Part shown: one piece after another, positions 1-6,798 of the stretch | Numbering within the stretch: position 1 is the first letter of the stretch | How the letters are laid out: every line of letters starts with the position of its first letter | Origin: Rickettsiales bacterium | Lineage (GTDB): Bacteria; Pseudomonadota; Alphaproteobacteria; Rickettsiales; UBA1997 | Assembly: GCA_947425005.1 (NCBI GenBank) | Contig: CANDYP010000022.1 | Coordinates: 1-15,981, forward strand | Reading direction: 5' to 3' | Length of the DNA: 15,981 bases | Program-made: the position numbers and the translations under genes | The notes under the pieces: generated by a model | What the model saw: only the letters and a program-made list of their open reading frames with translations | Told to the model about the DNA's origin: nothing | Databases searched by the model: none

Positions 1-201
1 GGTTGTGAAGTCGGCATGTCCGCCGGCAGCAACACTTTTTACAAAATATTTTACCGCAATAATCGAGTTGATGGCTACAAAATGGCTGGCTCTCCTGAAT
101 ATAAAACTGGCTGGAGTAACGCCTTTTGGTATTGCTATCGTCACGATTGGGTGAAGCAAAAAAGCTCAATCTGGGGTTCGTATTTTACCGGTTTCAGATA
201 A
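1..201 (+). CDS. 3' end of small Cys/aromatic-rich protein, first of three tandem paralogues (partial)
   Basis: The reading frame is open from base 1 (ggt tgt gaa) to the TAA at 199-201, so the start lies upstream of the window and the ATG at 16 is probably internal. The visible 66 residues begin Gly-Cys and are rich in Tyr, Trp and Phe. They hold a second Cys in the segment FWYCYRH, 43 residues after the first. The next gene has the same layout: Gly-Cys, a run of Tyr/Arg/Asn, a 'xEYxxG' segment, then an aromatic-Cys-aromatic triplet. I infer that the two are paralogues. The downstream lipoprotein begins only 11 bp after this stop, with an AAGG ribosome-binding site, so they are probably co-transcribed. 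I do not recognise the family. The two cysteines could form a disulfide if the protein is exported, but its N-terminus is not visible. Confidence 0.7.
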   Translation, partial: GCEVGMSAGSNTFYKIFYRNNRVDGYKMAGSPEYKTGWSNAFWYCYRHDWVKQKSSIWGSYFTGFR

Positions 202-212
202 TCACAAGGTAA

Positions 213-800
213 ATGAAAATTTTTCAAAAAATCTTATTAATCGTTTTGCTCACTCAAGGCCTGGTTGCTTGTAGATGGCTGGGGGCAGTTGGTAGCACTT
301 ACTTCGCAGGAACTAATTTCAAAATACCTGACGGAACTCCAACTTTTCAAAAAGGCTTTAAAGACGGTTGCTCTACAGTACTTTATGCCCGCGGTAATGA
401 CTGGTACCGCTCCCGCTACAAATACCATTATGACACAGCCATGGTCGGTAACACCGAATATCGCTTCGGACACCAACGGGGCTACACTTGGTGTTTCCAA
501 AATATTCTCTCCTCCACTGCTGGTTGGGGTTCGGCGGATAAATTTTTATTTCCGTACCCTCCTGTTTTTGACCCCTCTCCGGGTAACATAAACGCTCAAG
601 GGCTTCTAGGCGATTCTGGCAACGCACCAATGAGCGGCTCCTTATTAGGCGGCCCTGGTGGCGGCATTGACGGATCTTTCAGCGTACTGCAAAAAGGCAA
701 CGACGGTATGGGGGTAGGCGGCGGTGGTAGTTACACTGTATTTGGCGGTAATCCTTTGTGGGCCGGCGGCTCTAGCGGACAATTTTTTGGCTGGGAATAA
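213..800 (+). CDS. Putative lipoprotein, second tandem paralogue, glycine-rich C-terminus
   Basis: 195 residues. The start is supported by AAGG at 206-209. Residues 1-20 form a lipoprotein signal: Lys near the N-terminus, a hydrophobic stretch, then the lipobox LVAC with Cys20 as the predicted lipidated residue. The mature part has a 'PDGTPTFQKGFKDGC' segment (residues 39-53), then a Tyr/Arg/Asn-rich stretch, a 'TEYRFG' segment and 'YTWCF' with Cys94. This layout is shared with the preceding gene. The next gene shares the 'GTPxFxxG...GC' segment and a later second Cys. From about residue 125 the protein is Gly/Ser/Pro-rich (for example a GGPGGG run and a GVGGGG run), a low-complexity tail that the neighbours lack. 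I infer an envelope location. The function is unknown and I recognise no named domain. The next gene starts 2 bp after this stop, which suggests translational coupling. Confidence 0.8.
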   Translation: MKIFQKILLIVLLTQGLVACRWLGAVGSTYFAGTNFKIPDGTPTFQKGFKDGCSTVLYARGNDWYRSRYKYHYDTAMVGNTEYRFGHQRGYTWCFQNILSSTAGWGSADKFLFPYPPVFDPSPGNINAQGLLGDSGNAPMSGSLLGGPGGGIDGSFSVLQKGNDGMGVGGGGSYTVFGGNPLWAGGSSGQFFGWE

Positions 801-802
801 AT

Positions 803-1318
803 ATGTTTAAAAAAATCTGCACAATTTTTTTGCTTTGCTTTCTAGCAAACTGTTCAACCCCCAATTGGTACAAGCCTTACGGCTACTCTCTCTTCAGTCA
901 AATGCCCAAAGGTGGCACTCCAGGTTTTAGACTGGGCTGGATTCACGGTTGCCAATCGGGGCTCGGCAGTCAATTCGCCGGAGCCTTCTACATGTCGTTT
1001 TACACTTGGAGCAGAGATCCTGACATCACTTCAGTTGATCCCAACATCACCAAAATTCGCGCCCGCTACAGAAAAGAATTACGCAATATCAACTGGGACA
1101 ATCCGAAAGAAGTGCAAAAGAATTTTAGTGATTACAACACGATTTTCTGGGGCGCTCACGCCTTCTGTCGTCACGCCGCTCTCGGCGTTTTACAAACTGC
1201 CGACATGAACCCGCCAAATCCCGGCGACGACCGCTACAACATGGGTGGACACAGCATTGGTAACGTTTTCAAGATTACCCGGAGAGACTCGAGATGGGGT
1301 AGTACGGGTCTTTGGTAG
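803..1318 (+). CDS. Putative lipoprotein, third tandem paralogue
   Basis: 171 residues, with the ATG 2 bp after the preceding stop. The signal peptide ends in the lipobox LANC, with Cys17 the predicted lipidated Cys. The mature protein has 'GGTPGFRLGWIHGCQSG' (residues 37-53), which aligns with the GTPTFQKGFKDGC segment of the gene before it. A longer central insert rich in Arg, Lys and Asp follows (about residues 70-112), then 'FWGAHAFCRH' with the second Cys at 122. The distance between the two conserved cysteines is 72 residues here, against 41-43 in the two upstream copies, so this copy has gained about 30 residues in the middle. The C-terminus is Asn/Pro/Gly/Arg-rich without the glycine runs of the second copy. 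It is probably the last gene of a three-gene (or longer) operon, because repeat DNA follows. I do not recognise the family. Confidence 0.8.
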   Translation: MFKKICTIFLLCFLANCSTPNWYKPYGYSLFSQMPKGGTPGFRLGWIHGCQSGLGSQFAGAFYMSFYTWSRDPDITSVDPNITKIRARYRKELRNINWDNPKEVQKNFSDYNTIFWGAHAFCRHAALGVLQTADMNPPNPGDDRYNMGGHSIGNVFKITRRDSRWGSTGLW

Positions 1319-1610
1319 AGATTTACGGGGATTGAGTTTGGGATGAGAAACCCCCATGACCGGCATGCGCTCATCCCCCTTATCAGAGGGGCTTTTGATC
1401 GAGTTCGGGTTAAGCCCCCCTGACAATTACTTTAGCAATTGCAACTCACGCAAAAATTAAAAAATAAGTTTGTGAGTACAAGGGGGGTAGGGGGATTTCT
1501 TGAGTCACGCTCAAAACTTTCTTTGATTTTTCGGAGCACGATTCCTAAATTGCGCCCGATTTTTTCACGCTGGATTTCTCAATTTTTCTCAAACAATTCT
1601 CCTAGGCAAA
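1319..1610. repeat. Intergenic region with degenerate palindromic G/C-tract repeats
   Basis: This 292-bp gene-free stretch holds several repeat fragments. An 8-bp inverted repeat gggatgag/ctcatccc lies at 1340-1347 and 1370-1377, with a catg...catg core between the arms. Next is a small stem, cccct/agggg, around TATCAG (1376-1391). The segment from the C-tract through TTATCAG to ATCGAG (about 1376-1402) matches the right arm of the palindrome at 8750-8773. A copy of ggggggtaggggg lies at about 1484-1496 and also occurs at 8685-8696. The left 'gagaaaccccc' (about 1345-1355) and the right 'ggggggtagggggattt' are roughly inverted to each other, as if bounding an element of about 155 bp. No transposase or convincing promoter was found. 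The hairpins may end transcription of the lipoprotein operon, but no U-tract follows them. Confidence 0.55.
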
Positions 1611-3572
1611 ATGCTTCTAAAACTAACCGTCTTCCTGCCGCTTTTTGGTTTTTTATTTTCAGGATTCCTTTCCCGCATTTCACCAAAAAATTTCGCCGAC
1701 AAGTTCGCCCAAATTTTTTCCAGCACCCTTCTAATAATTTCCGCAATCTGCGCCGTCACGCTATTCATCAGCGTTAATAACCACAAAACCAATGAAGTCG
1801 TCATGCTAATGAGCTGGATCTCTTCCGGAGACTTCTCGGTTAATTGGTCGCTAAAACTCGACTCCCTCACCGCCAATATGTTGGTCGTCGTCACCGTGGT
1901 TTCTAGCTTAGTCCACATCTACTCCACCAGCTACATGCACGAAGACAAGTCGATTGCGCGCTTCATGTCTTACCTGTCGCTTTTCACCTTCTTCATGTTG
2001 ATCTTGGTCACCGCCGACAATTTTGTGCAGCTCTTCGTGGGCTGGGAAGGCGTCGGCGTCGCCTCTTATTTGTTGATCGGCTTCTGGTTTAAAAAACAAT
2101 CAGCCAACGCCGCCGCCATCAAAGCTTTCGTGGCCAATCGCGTTGGCGACTTCGGCCTGATCATCGCCATCGCCTTGATTTACGCCACCTTCGGCACCGT
2201 CGAATATGCCCCGGTTTTCGCCGAAGTTGGCAATCATTTAAACGACAAGTTCACTCTTTTTGGCAGCGAATTTAGCTCGATTGACGCCATTTGCATTTTG
2301 CTTTTCATCGGCGCCATGGGCAAGTCAGCCCAGATCGGGCTTCACGTCTGGCTGGCCGATGCCATGGAAGGCCCGACCCCGGTTTCAGCCTTAATCCACG
2401 CCGCCACCATGGTTACTGCCGGCGTATTTTTAGTGGCGCGCTGCTCACCAATTTTTGAATTTTCAGAAATCGCTTTGACGATGGTCACTCTGGTTGGCGC
2501 TTCAACCGCCTTATTCGCCGCCACGATCGCCCTCACCCAAAATGACATCAAAAAAATTATCGCTTATTCAACCTGCTCGCAATTGGGCTACATGTTTTTT
2601 GCCTGCGGCGTCTCAGCTTATTCGGCCGGAATCTTCCACTTAACCACTCACGCCTTCTTCAAAGCCCTGCTATTCTTGGGCGCCGGCAGCGTCATCCACG
2701 CCATGCATCACGAACAAGACATCCAAAAAATGGGTGGCTTGTGGAAAAAAATTCCCATCACTTACGCCATGATGTGGATCGGATCCCTTGCCCTTGCTGG
2801 CTTCCCACCCTTCGCCGGATTTTATTCCAAAGATGTAATTTTAGAGGCCGCCTTCATGTCGCATTCACCTTTCGGAAAATTGGCCTATTTCATGGGAATT
2901 TCTGCCGCATTTTTGACCGCCTTTTATTCTTGGCGCTTATTGTTTCTAACCTTCCACGGCAAGACTCGCGCCGACAAACACACTTTCGATCATGCTCACG
3001 AATCACCGCTAGCCATGCTGATTCCGCTTTTTGTTTTGGCTTTGGGATCAATTGTCGTCGGCTTTCTCGGCGCCAACATTTTTCACATGGTTGCAGCGGA
3101 AGGGAACTTTTTTGACGGCGCAATTTTTGTTGCCGAAGGAAAAGCAGAACTGCTCGAAGAAATTCATCACGCACCTTTCTTGGTCAAAATGTCGCCAATG
3201 ATTGTGGGCGTAGTTGCCATCGCCTTGGCTTACATTTTCTATTTGGTTAAAACTGACTGGCCAAAAAAATTGGCTAGTGCCCTGAAGCCGCTCTACAAGC
3301 TCTCGCTTAACAAGTGGTATTTCGACGAAATTTACGAAGCCACTTTGGTGCAACCCATCAAAAAATCCGGCAGCTTTTTGTGGAAAATCATCGACATGAA
3401 ATTGGTTGACGGCATGCCTAATGGCATTGCCTTTTTGTGCCGAAAATCCGCCGCGCAAGTCAGCAAATTACAAACTGGCTACATCTACAATTACGCCCTC
3501 TCAATTGTGCTCGGCATCATAATTCTAACCTTCTTCCTCATCGCCTCCTTCAAACAATTGATGGTATTCTAA
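1611..3572 (+). CDS. nuoL: NADH-quinone oxidoreductase subunit L
   Basis: 653 residues, a normal length for NuoL. It is an antiporter-like membrane subunit of respiratory complex I, which couples NADH oxidation and quinone reduction to proton translocation across the inner membrane. Hydrophobic helices fill most of the chain. Family hallmarks are visible: LFVGWEGVGVASYLL with Glu146 (equivalent of the essential Glu in TM5), MGKSAQIGLHVWLADAM with Lys238, LIHAATMVTAG with His263 in the TM7-TM8 region, and 'NDIKKIIAYSTCSQLG' after the broken helix. The last ~80 residues have the long amphipathic-helix region followed by a final membrane segment (around 630-648). The ATG follows a weak AGG (1604-1606). 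No other nuo subunit is in the window: the gene before it is a lipoprotein and the gene after it a flavin reductase, so nuoL is separated from nuoK and nuoM, at least on these sides. Confidence 0.96.
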   Translation: MLLKLTVFLPLFGFLFSGFLSRISPKNFADKFAQIFSSTLLIISAICAVTLFISVNNHKTNEVVMLMSWISSGDFSVNWSLKLDSLTANMLVVVTVVSSLVHIYSTSYMHEDKSIARFMSYLSLFTFFMLILVTADNFVQLFVGWEGVGVASYLLIGFWFKKQSANAAAIKAFVANRVGDFGLIIAIALIYATFGTVEYAPVFAEVGNHLNDKFTLFGSEFSSIDAICILLFIGAMGKSAQIGLHVWLADAMEGPTPVSALIHAATMVTAGVFLVARCSPIFEFSEIALTMVTLVGASTALFAATIALTQNDIKKIIAYSTCSQLGYMFFACGVSAYSAGIFHLTTHAFFKALLFLGAGSVIHAMHHEQDIQKMGGLWKKIPITYAMMWIGSLALAGFPPFAGFYSKDVILEAAFMSHSPFGKLAYFMGISAAFLTAFYSWRLLFLTFHGKTRADKHTFDHAHESPLAMLIPLFVLALGSIVVGFLGANIFHMVAAEGNFFDGAIFVAEGKAELLEEIHHAPFLVKMSPMIVGVVAIALAYIFYLVKTDWPKKLASALKPLYKLSLNKWYFDEIYEATLVQPIKKSGSFLWKIIDMKLVDGMPNGIAFLCRKSAAQVSKLQTGYIYNYALSIVLGIIILTFFLIASFKQLMVF

Positions 3573-4181
3573 TTGACGGATCACAAAAAATTGCGGGACT
3601 GCCTTGGACTCTTTACCACCGGCATCGTCATTGCCTGTGCCCGCAAAAAAAATTTTCTCGCCGAGAAAATCGACGCCGAGAAAATTCTGCACAATAAAAT
3701 TTTTTCCGAAAAAGTTTTGAACAGTAAGTTACTAAGCGAAACCGCTTTGGGGAAAAGTTTGCTGCAAAAATTAAAAGAAATATTCGCCGCCGAATTTTTC
3801 GGCATGACCATCAATTCGTTTTCCTCAGTATCCCTAAACCCGCCTTTGATTTCATTCTGCATCGACAATGCGTCTGCCAATCTGGCTCTTTTCAAAAAGA
3901 ATAAATATTTTTCGCTCAATATTTTAAGCGAGACTCAACAAGAGTTAGCCGGCGGTTTTGCCACTCCGAAAAACAGCAAAAAATGGGGAATCGAACCTTA
4001 TTCTTTAGGCCAAAACGGCAATCCGATTTTCAAAAATTCTTTGGGATTTTTTGAATGTAAGAAGCACAAGATTATTAAAGTGGGGGATCACCATGTGGTG
4101 ATTGGGGAGGTAGTTGATTTTGCGAAGATGAGTGACGGGGAGCCGCTGCTGTATTGTCAGGGGAAGTATCGGAAGTTTTAA
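3573..4181 (+). CDS. Flavin reductase-like (FMN-binding split-barrel) protein with internal insertion
   Basis: 202 residues, starting at TTG immediately after the nuoL TAA, which suggests translational coupling. The fold is recognisable from the N-terminal 'LGLFTTGIVIAC' strand (residues 11-22), the signature 'FFGMTINSFSSVSLNPPLISFCID' region (76-98), the segment 'YFSLNILSETQQELAGGFA' (112-130), 'GDHHVVIGEV' (171-180) and a C-terminal 'PLLYCQGKYR'. Related proteins reduce FMN/FAD with NAD(P)H or act as the reductase partner of flavin monooxygenases; the exact substrate cannot be told here. In most members the first strand leads within about 15-20 residues into the GMT-NSF-SVS motif. Here about 45 Lys/Glu-rich residues (26-73) intervene, encoded by DNA with a 9-bp inverted repeat (3652-3670). 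The alternative ATGs are too far downstream to keep the first strand, so TTG is preferred. Confidence 0.8.
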   Translation: MTDHKKLRDCLGLFTTGIVIACARKKNFLAEKIDAEKILHNKIFSEKVLNSKLLSETALGKSLLQKLKEIFAAEFFGMTINSFSSVSLNPPLISFCIDNASANLALFKKNKYFSLNILSETQQELAGGFATPKNSKKWGIEPYSLGQNGNPIFKNSLGFFECKKHKIIKVGDHHVVIGEVVDFAKMSDGEPLLYCQGKYRKF

Positions 4182-4186
4182 CTGGT

Positions 4187-4285
4187 CCTGCCGTCGGTTG
4201 AGCGGAGTCGAAACCTCGCGAGATTGGCCGCTAAAAATATAGAGATAAGCTCACGAGGTTTCGACTCCGCTCAACCGACGGCAGG
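4187..4285. repeat. Perfect 32-bp inverted repeat between convergent genes
   Basis: Arms at 4187-4218 and 4254-4285 are exact reverse complements over 32 bp, with a 35-nt AT-rich spacer between them. The arms contain ggttgagcggagtcgaaacc. The element fills the gap between the flavin reductase stop (4181) and the rpoD stop (4303), which converge on it. A transcript of either strand could fold into a very stable hairpin, so it may work as a bidirectional terminator or 3'-end stabiliser. No run of T follows either arm, so it is not a canonical intrinsic terminator. Its size and symmetry look more like a REP-like or miniature palindromic element. Confidence 0.9.
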
Positions 4286-4302
4286 GGATGGTTTCTCCTT
4301 AA

Positions 4303-6783
4303 CTACGCATCCTGCAAGAAACTCTTCAGTAATTTCGATCTCTTAGGATGTTGTAATTTCTTCAAAGCTTTGGCTTCAATTTGTCGGATCCGCTCACGAG
4401 TAACTGAAAATTGTTTACCCACTTCTTCTAAAGTGTGATCGGTCACCATGCCAATACCAAAGCGCATGCGCAACACCCTTTCTTCGCGAGGAGTTAGCGA
4501 TGACAACATCTGGGCAGTCACTTCTTTCAACTTAGAATGCGATGCTGCATCAAAAGGCATTACCGCACTTTTATCTTCGATGAAGTCGCCAAGGATACTG
4601 TCTTCATCATCACCCGAAACCGGCGCTTCAAGGCTGACCGGGTCTTTCGAGGTTCTTAAAACTTTTCTAACTTTATCCACCGGCATTAAAAGCTTGTCGG
4701 CGATTTCTTGAGCGTCCGGCGTTCTGCCTAATTCTTGCGTAAGTTGACGGGAAGTTTTGACGATTTTGTTAATGGTTTCCACCATGTGGATTGGGATACG
4801 AATAGTGCGCGATTGGTCAGCGATGGCGCGAGTGATGGCCTGTCTAATCCACCAAGTAGCGTAAGTGGAGAATTTGTAGCCACGGCGATATTCAAATTTA
4901 TCGACGGCGCGCATCAAGCCGATATTGCCTTCCTGGATCAAATCCAAAAATTGCAAACCGCGATTGGTGTATTTTTTAGCAATCGAAACTACGAGACGAA
5001 GATTGGCTTCGATCATTTCTTTTTTGGCTTTCAGCTCTTCATTTTGGCTTCTTCTAACCACATTAATTAGAGCTTTAAAATCAGGCAAATTCAGACCCAT
5101 GATTTTGGTCAGCTTCAAAATTCTAGCTTGGATTTCTTTAATTTTTTCTGCTTCTGCTGTGTAAAAATTATTCCATCTTCTTTCTTTGATTGCCGAGATT
5201 TTTTCGATCCATTTTACGCCATCTTCCAGCCCGGCGTAATTCTTCAAAAAGTCAGTTTTATCAACGCTGTGCTGTTGCGAAAGACGCAGCATTTCAACTT
5301 CAATGCTGATCAATTTGGCGTGAGCTTCAAAAAGCTGATCCACCAAAGCTTTAATCAACGAATCGTTAAAACTTACTTCCAGAGAAAGTTTCATGAAATC
5401 AGCTTTCAGCTTTTGCACGTCTTTGTCGGCTTCAATTTGAGCGCGAGTTTTGTCGGCAGTTTTGTCGAGAATTTTTTGACAAACATGGGCGATTTTTTGG
5501 AAGAGATCCAACATTTTTGGCATCAAAATTCGCTCCATCGAAACGAACGACACCACACTTTCATCGATTTCTTCAAGCTCTTCATCTTCAAATAAAGACT
5601 CTCCTTCAGCTGCAGCGTCAACCTGTTCGTTGATGATTGCGGTTACGTCTTCTTCACTAGTCGCAGCTTGCTGAGCTTCTTGCAATTCCGCCGCTTGTCT
5701 TTCGCTATTTTTGATAATTTCTTCGAGCTCGGAATTGTAAGTCTCGTCAATTCTAATGATGTCGCGCAGCAAAATGGTGCCGCCGGAAAGGCCGTTATAC
5801 CATTCGATAAAATGCTTCATGATCATCGGGCTTTGGTAAAGCGCCTGCACGGTTTTATTGCGCCCTTCTTCGATACGCATGGCAATGGCAACCTCATCTT
5901 CGCGAGTCAGAAGTTTCACGCTGCTCATCGATTTCAGATAAGTCTTAACGGAATCCTCAGAGCGCTTTTGGCTTTTCTCTTCGTCCTTGGCAGCGCCATC
6001 TTCTTTGTCCAGATCATCTTCTTTCTCGATGATCTGAATTTTGAACTCGGTCAAAATGTCTAAAATGCGATCCAATTTTTTAGGATCGATATCGGAATCA
6101 ATATTTTCGTTGATCTGATCGTAAGTTAAAAACCCTTGCGACTTACCTAGAGCCAACATGATTTTCAGCTTATCTGCCAATTCATTTGAAAGCTTTTTGC
6201 CTTCTTCATCTTGCTGCAGAAGCGCGGTTTTAACGCCTTGAATCAATTGAAATTTTTCTGCCAATGCCACGGTTTTATCGTTGATGGCGGTGGCTAGTTT
6301 TGATTTTGAAACTTTTTTCTTCGGAACTTTGGCAACTTTTTCTTTAACTATTTTCTCTTTAACAACTTTCACCTTAGCCACTTTCTTTGGCTTTTCTACT
6401 GGCCTGGCCGGCTTTACAATTTTTTGAATTTTTTGCGGCTTCGCAACTTTAACTAGTTTTTTTGTGACAACTTTTTTGACCACTTTCTTCGCAGGAACCG
6501 GCTTTTTAACAGCAGCTTTTTTCAAAACTTTTACCGGCTTTTTGACTACAACTTTTGCCTTCACGATTTTTTTTACCGCCTTTGGCACCGGCTTTTTAAT
6601 TGGCTTTGCCGCTGATTTAATTTTTGATTTAGCCACTATTTTGGCTGGCTTCACAACTTTTTTAACCGCTTTCGGAGCTGGTTTTTTGGCTACAATTTTT
6701 TTGACCTGTTTGAGCGGTTTTTTGGCTACAATTTTTTTTGCAGGAACTTTGGTAGATTTGGTAACTTTCTTTTTTGTCGCCAT
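4303..6783 (-). CDS. rpoD: RNA polymerase primary sigma factor RpoD with long basic N-terminal tail
   Basis: 826 residues, longer than the usual 600-700 for alphaproteobacterial RpoD. It directs RNA polymerase to housekeeping promoters. Domains in order: a K/V/A/P-rich tail (1-162); region 1.1 (~195-262, 'GFLTYDQINENI'); region 1.2 ('DSVKTYLKSMSSVKLLTREDE', ~277-297); a long non-conserved acidic region (~330-560); region 2 from residue 594 (NLRLVVSIAKKYTNRG, then DLIQEGNIGLMRAVDKFEYRRG and YATWWIRQAITRAIADQ); region 3 (~670-750); region 4 (761-826), with LEEVGKQFSVTRERIRQIEAKAL as the -35-binding helix-turn-helix. All core sigma motifs look intact. The tail repeats short units such as KKIVAKKP, spaced 12 residues apart at 16-23 and 28-35, and resembles histone H1 or AlgP tails. 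The start lies 15 bp after dnaG, so the two genes form an operon. Confidence 0.97.
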   Translation of the reverse strand: MATKKKVTKSTKVPAKKIVAKKPLKQVKKIVAKKPAPKAVKKVVKPAKIVAKSKIKSAAKPIKKPVPKAVKKIVKAKVVVKKPVKVLKKAAVKKPVPAKKVVKKVVTKKLVKVAKPQKIQKIVKPARPVEKPKKVAKVKVVKEKIVKEKVAKVPKKKVSKSKLATAINDKTVALAEKFQLIQGVKTALLQQDEEGKKLSNELADKLKIMLALGKSQGFLTYDQINENIDSDIDPKKLDRILDILTEFKIQIIEKEDDLDKEDGAAKDEEKSQKRSEDSVKTYLKSMSSVKLLTREDEVAIAMRIEEGRNKTVQALYQSPMIMKHFIEWYNGLSGGTILLRDIIRIDETYNSELEEIIKNSERQAAELQEAQQAATSEEDVTAIINEQVDAAAEGESLFEDEELEEIDESVVSFVSMERILMPKMLDLFQKIAHVCQKILDKTADKTRAQIEADKDVQKLKADFMKLSLEVSFNDSLIKALVDQLFEAHAKLISIEVEMLRLSQQHSVDKTDFLKNYAGLEDGVKWIEKISAIKERRWNNFYTAEAEKIKEIQARILKLTKIMGLNLPDFKALINVVRRSQNEELKAKKEMIEANLRLVVSIAKKYTNRGLQFLDLIQEGNIGLMRAVDKFEYRRGYKFSTYATWWIRQAITRAIADQSRTIRIPIHMVETINKIVKTSRQLTQELGRTPDAQEIADKLLMPVDKVRKVLRTSKDPVSLEAPVSGDDEDSILGDFIEDKSAVMPFDAASHSKLKEVTAQMLSSLTPREERVLRMRFGIGMVTDHTLEEVGKQFSVTRERIRQIEAKALKKLQHPKRSKLLKSFLQDA
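6298..6783 (-). other. Region encoding the histone H1-like K/V/A/P-rich tail of RpoD
   Basis: Codons 1-162 of rpoD encode almost only Lys, Val, Ala, Pro, Ile and Thr, with Glu rare until about residue 130. DNA-level repetition is visible: a direct repeat of about 23 bp (ggttttttggctacaattttt and two more T) lies at 6680-6702 and 6716-6738, a 36-bp period equal to 12 codons. This pattern fits tail growth by slippage or unequal recombination. No such tail is needed for sigma activity in the family, so I infer a lineage-specific extension that could bind DNA or RNA non-specifically. Confidence 0.85.
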
Positions 6784-6798
6784 ATTGCCTCTAAAATT

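Noticed and set aside
1319..1610. CRISPR array or tRNA gene in the repeat-rich intergenic stretch
   Set aside because: The repeats are palindromic fragments without regular spacing or unique spacers, and no cloverleaf with a T-loop consensus was found here or in the other gaps.
1439..1777. 112-codon plus-strand open frame before and across the nuoL start
   Set aside because: It overlaps the nuoL coding region in another frame, is Arg/Phe/Asn-rich without pattern, and covers repeat DNA.
4254..4300. Intrinsic terminator downstream of the flavin reductase
   Set aside because: The stem is strong but no T-run follows either arm, so I recorded it as an inverted repeat rather than a terminator.
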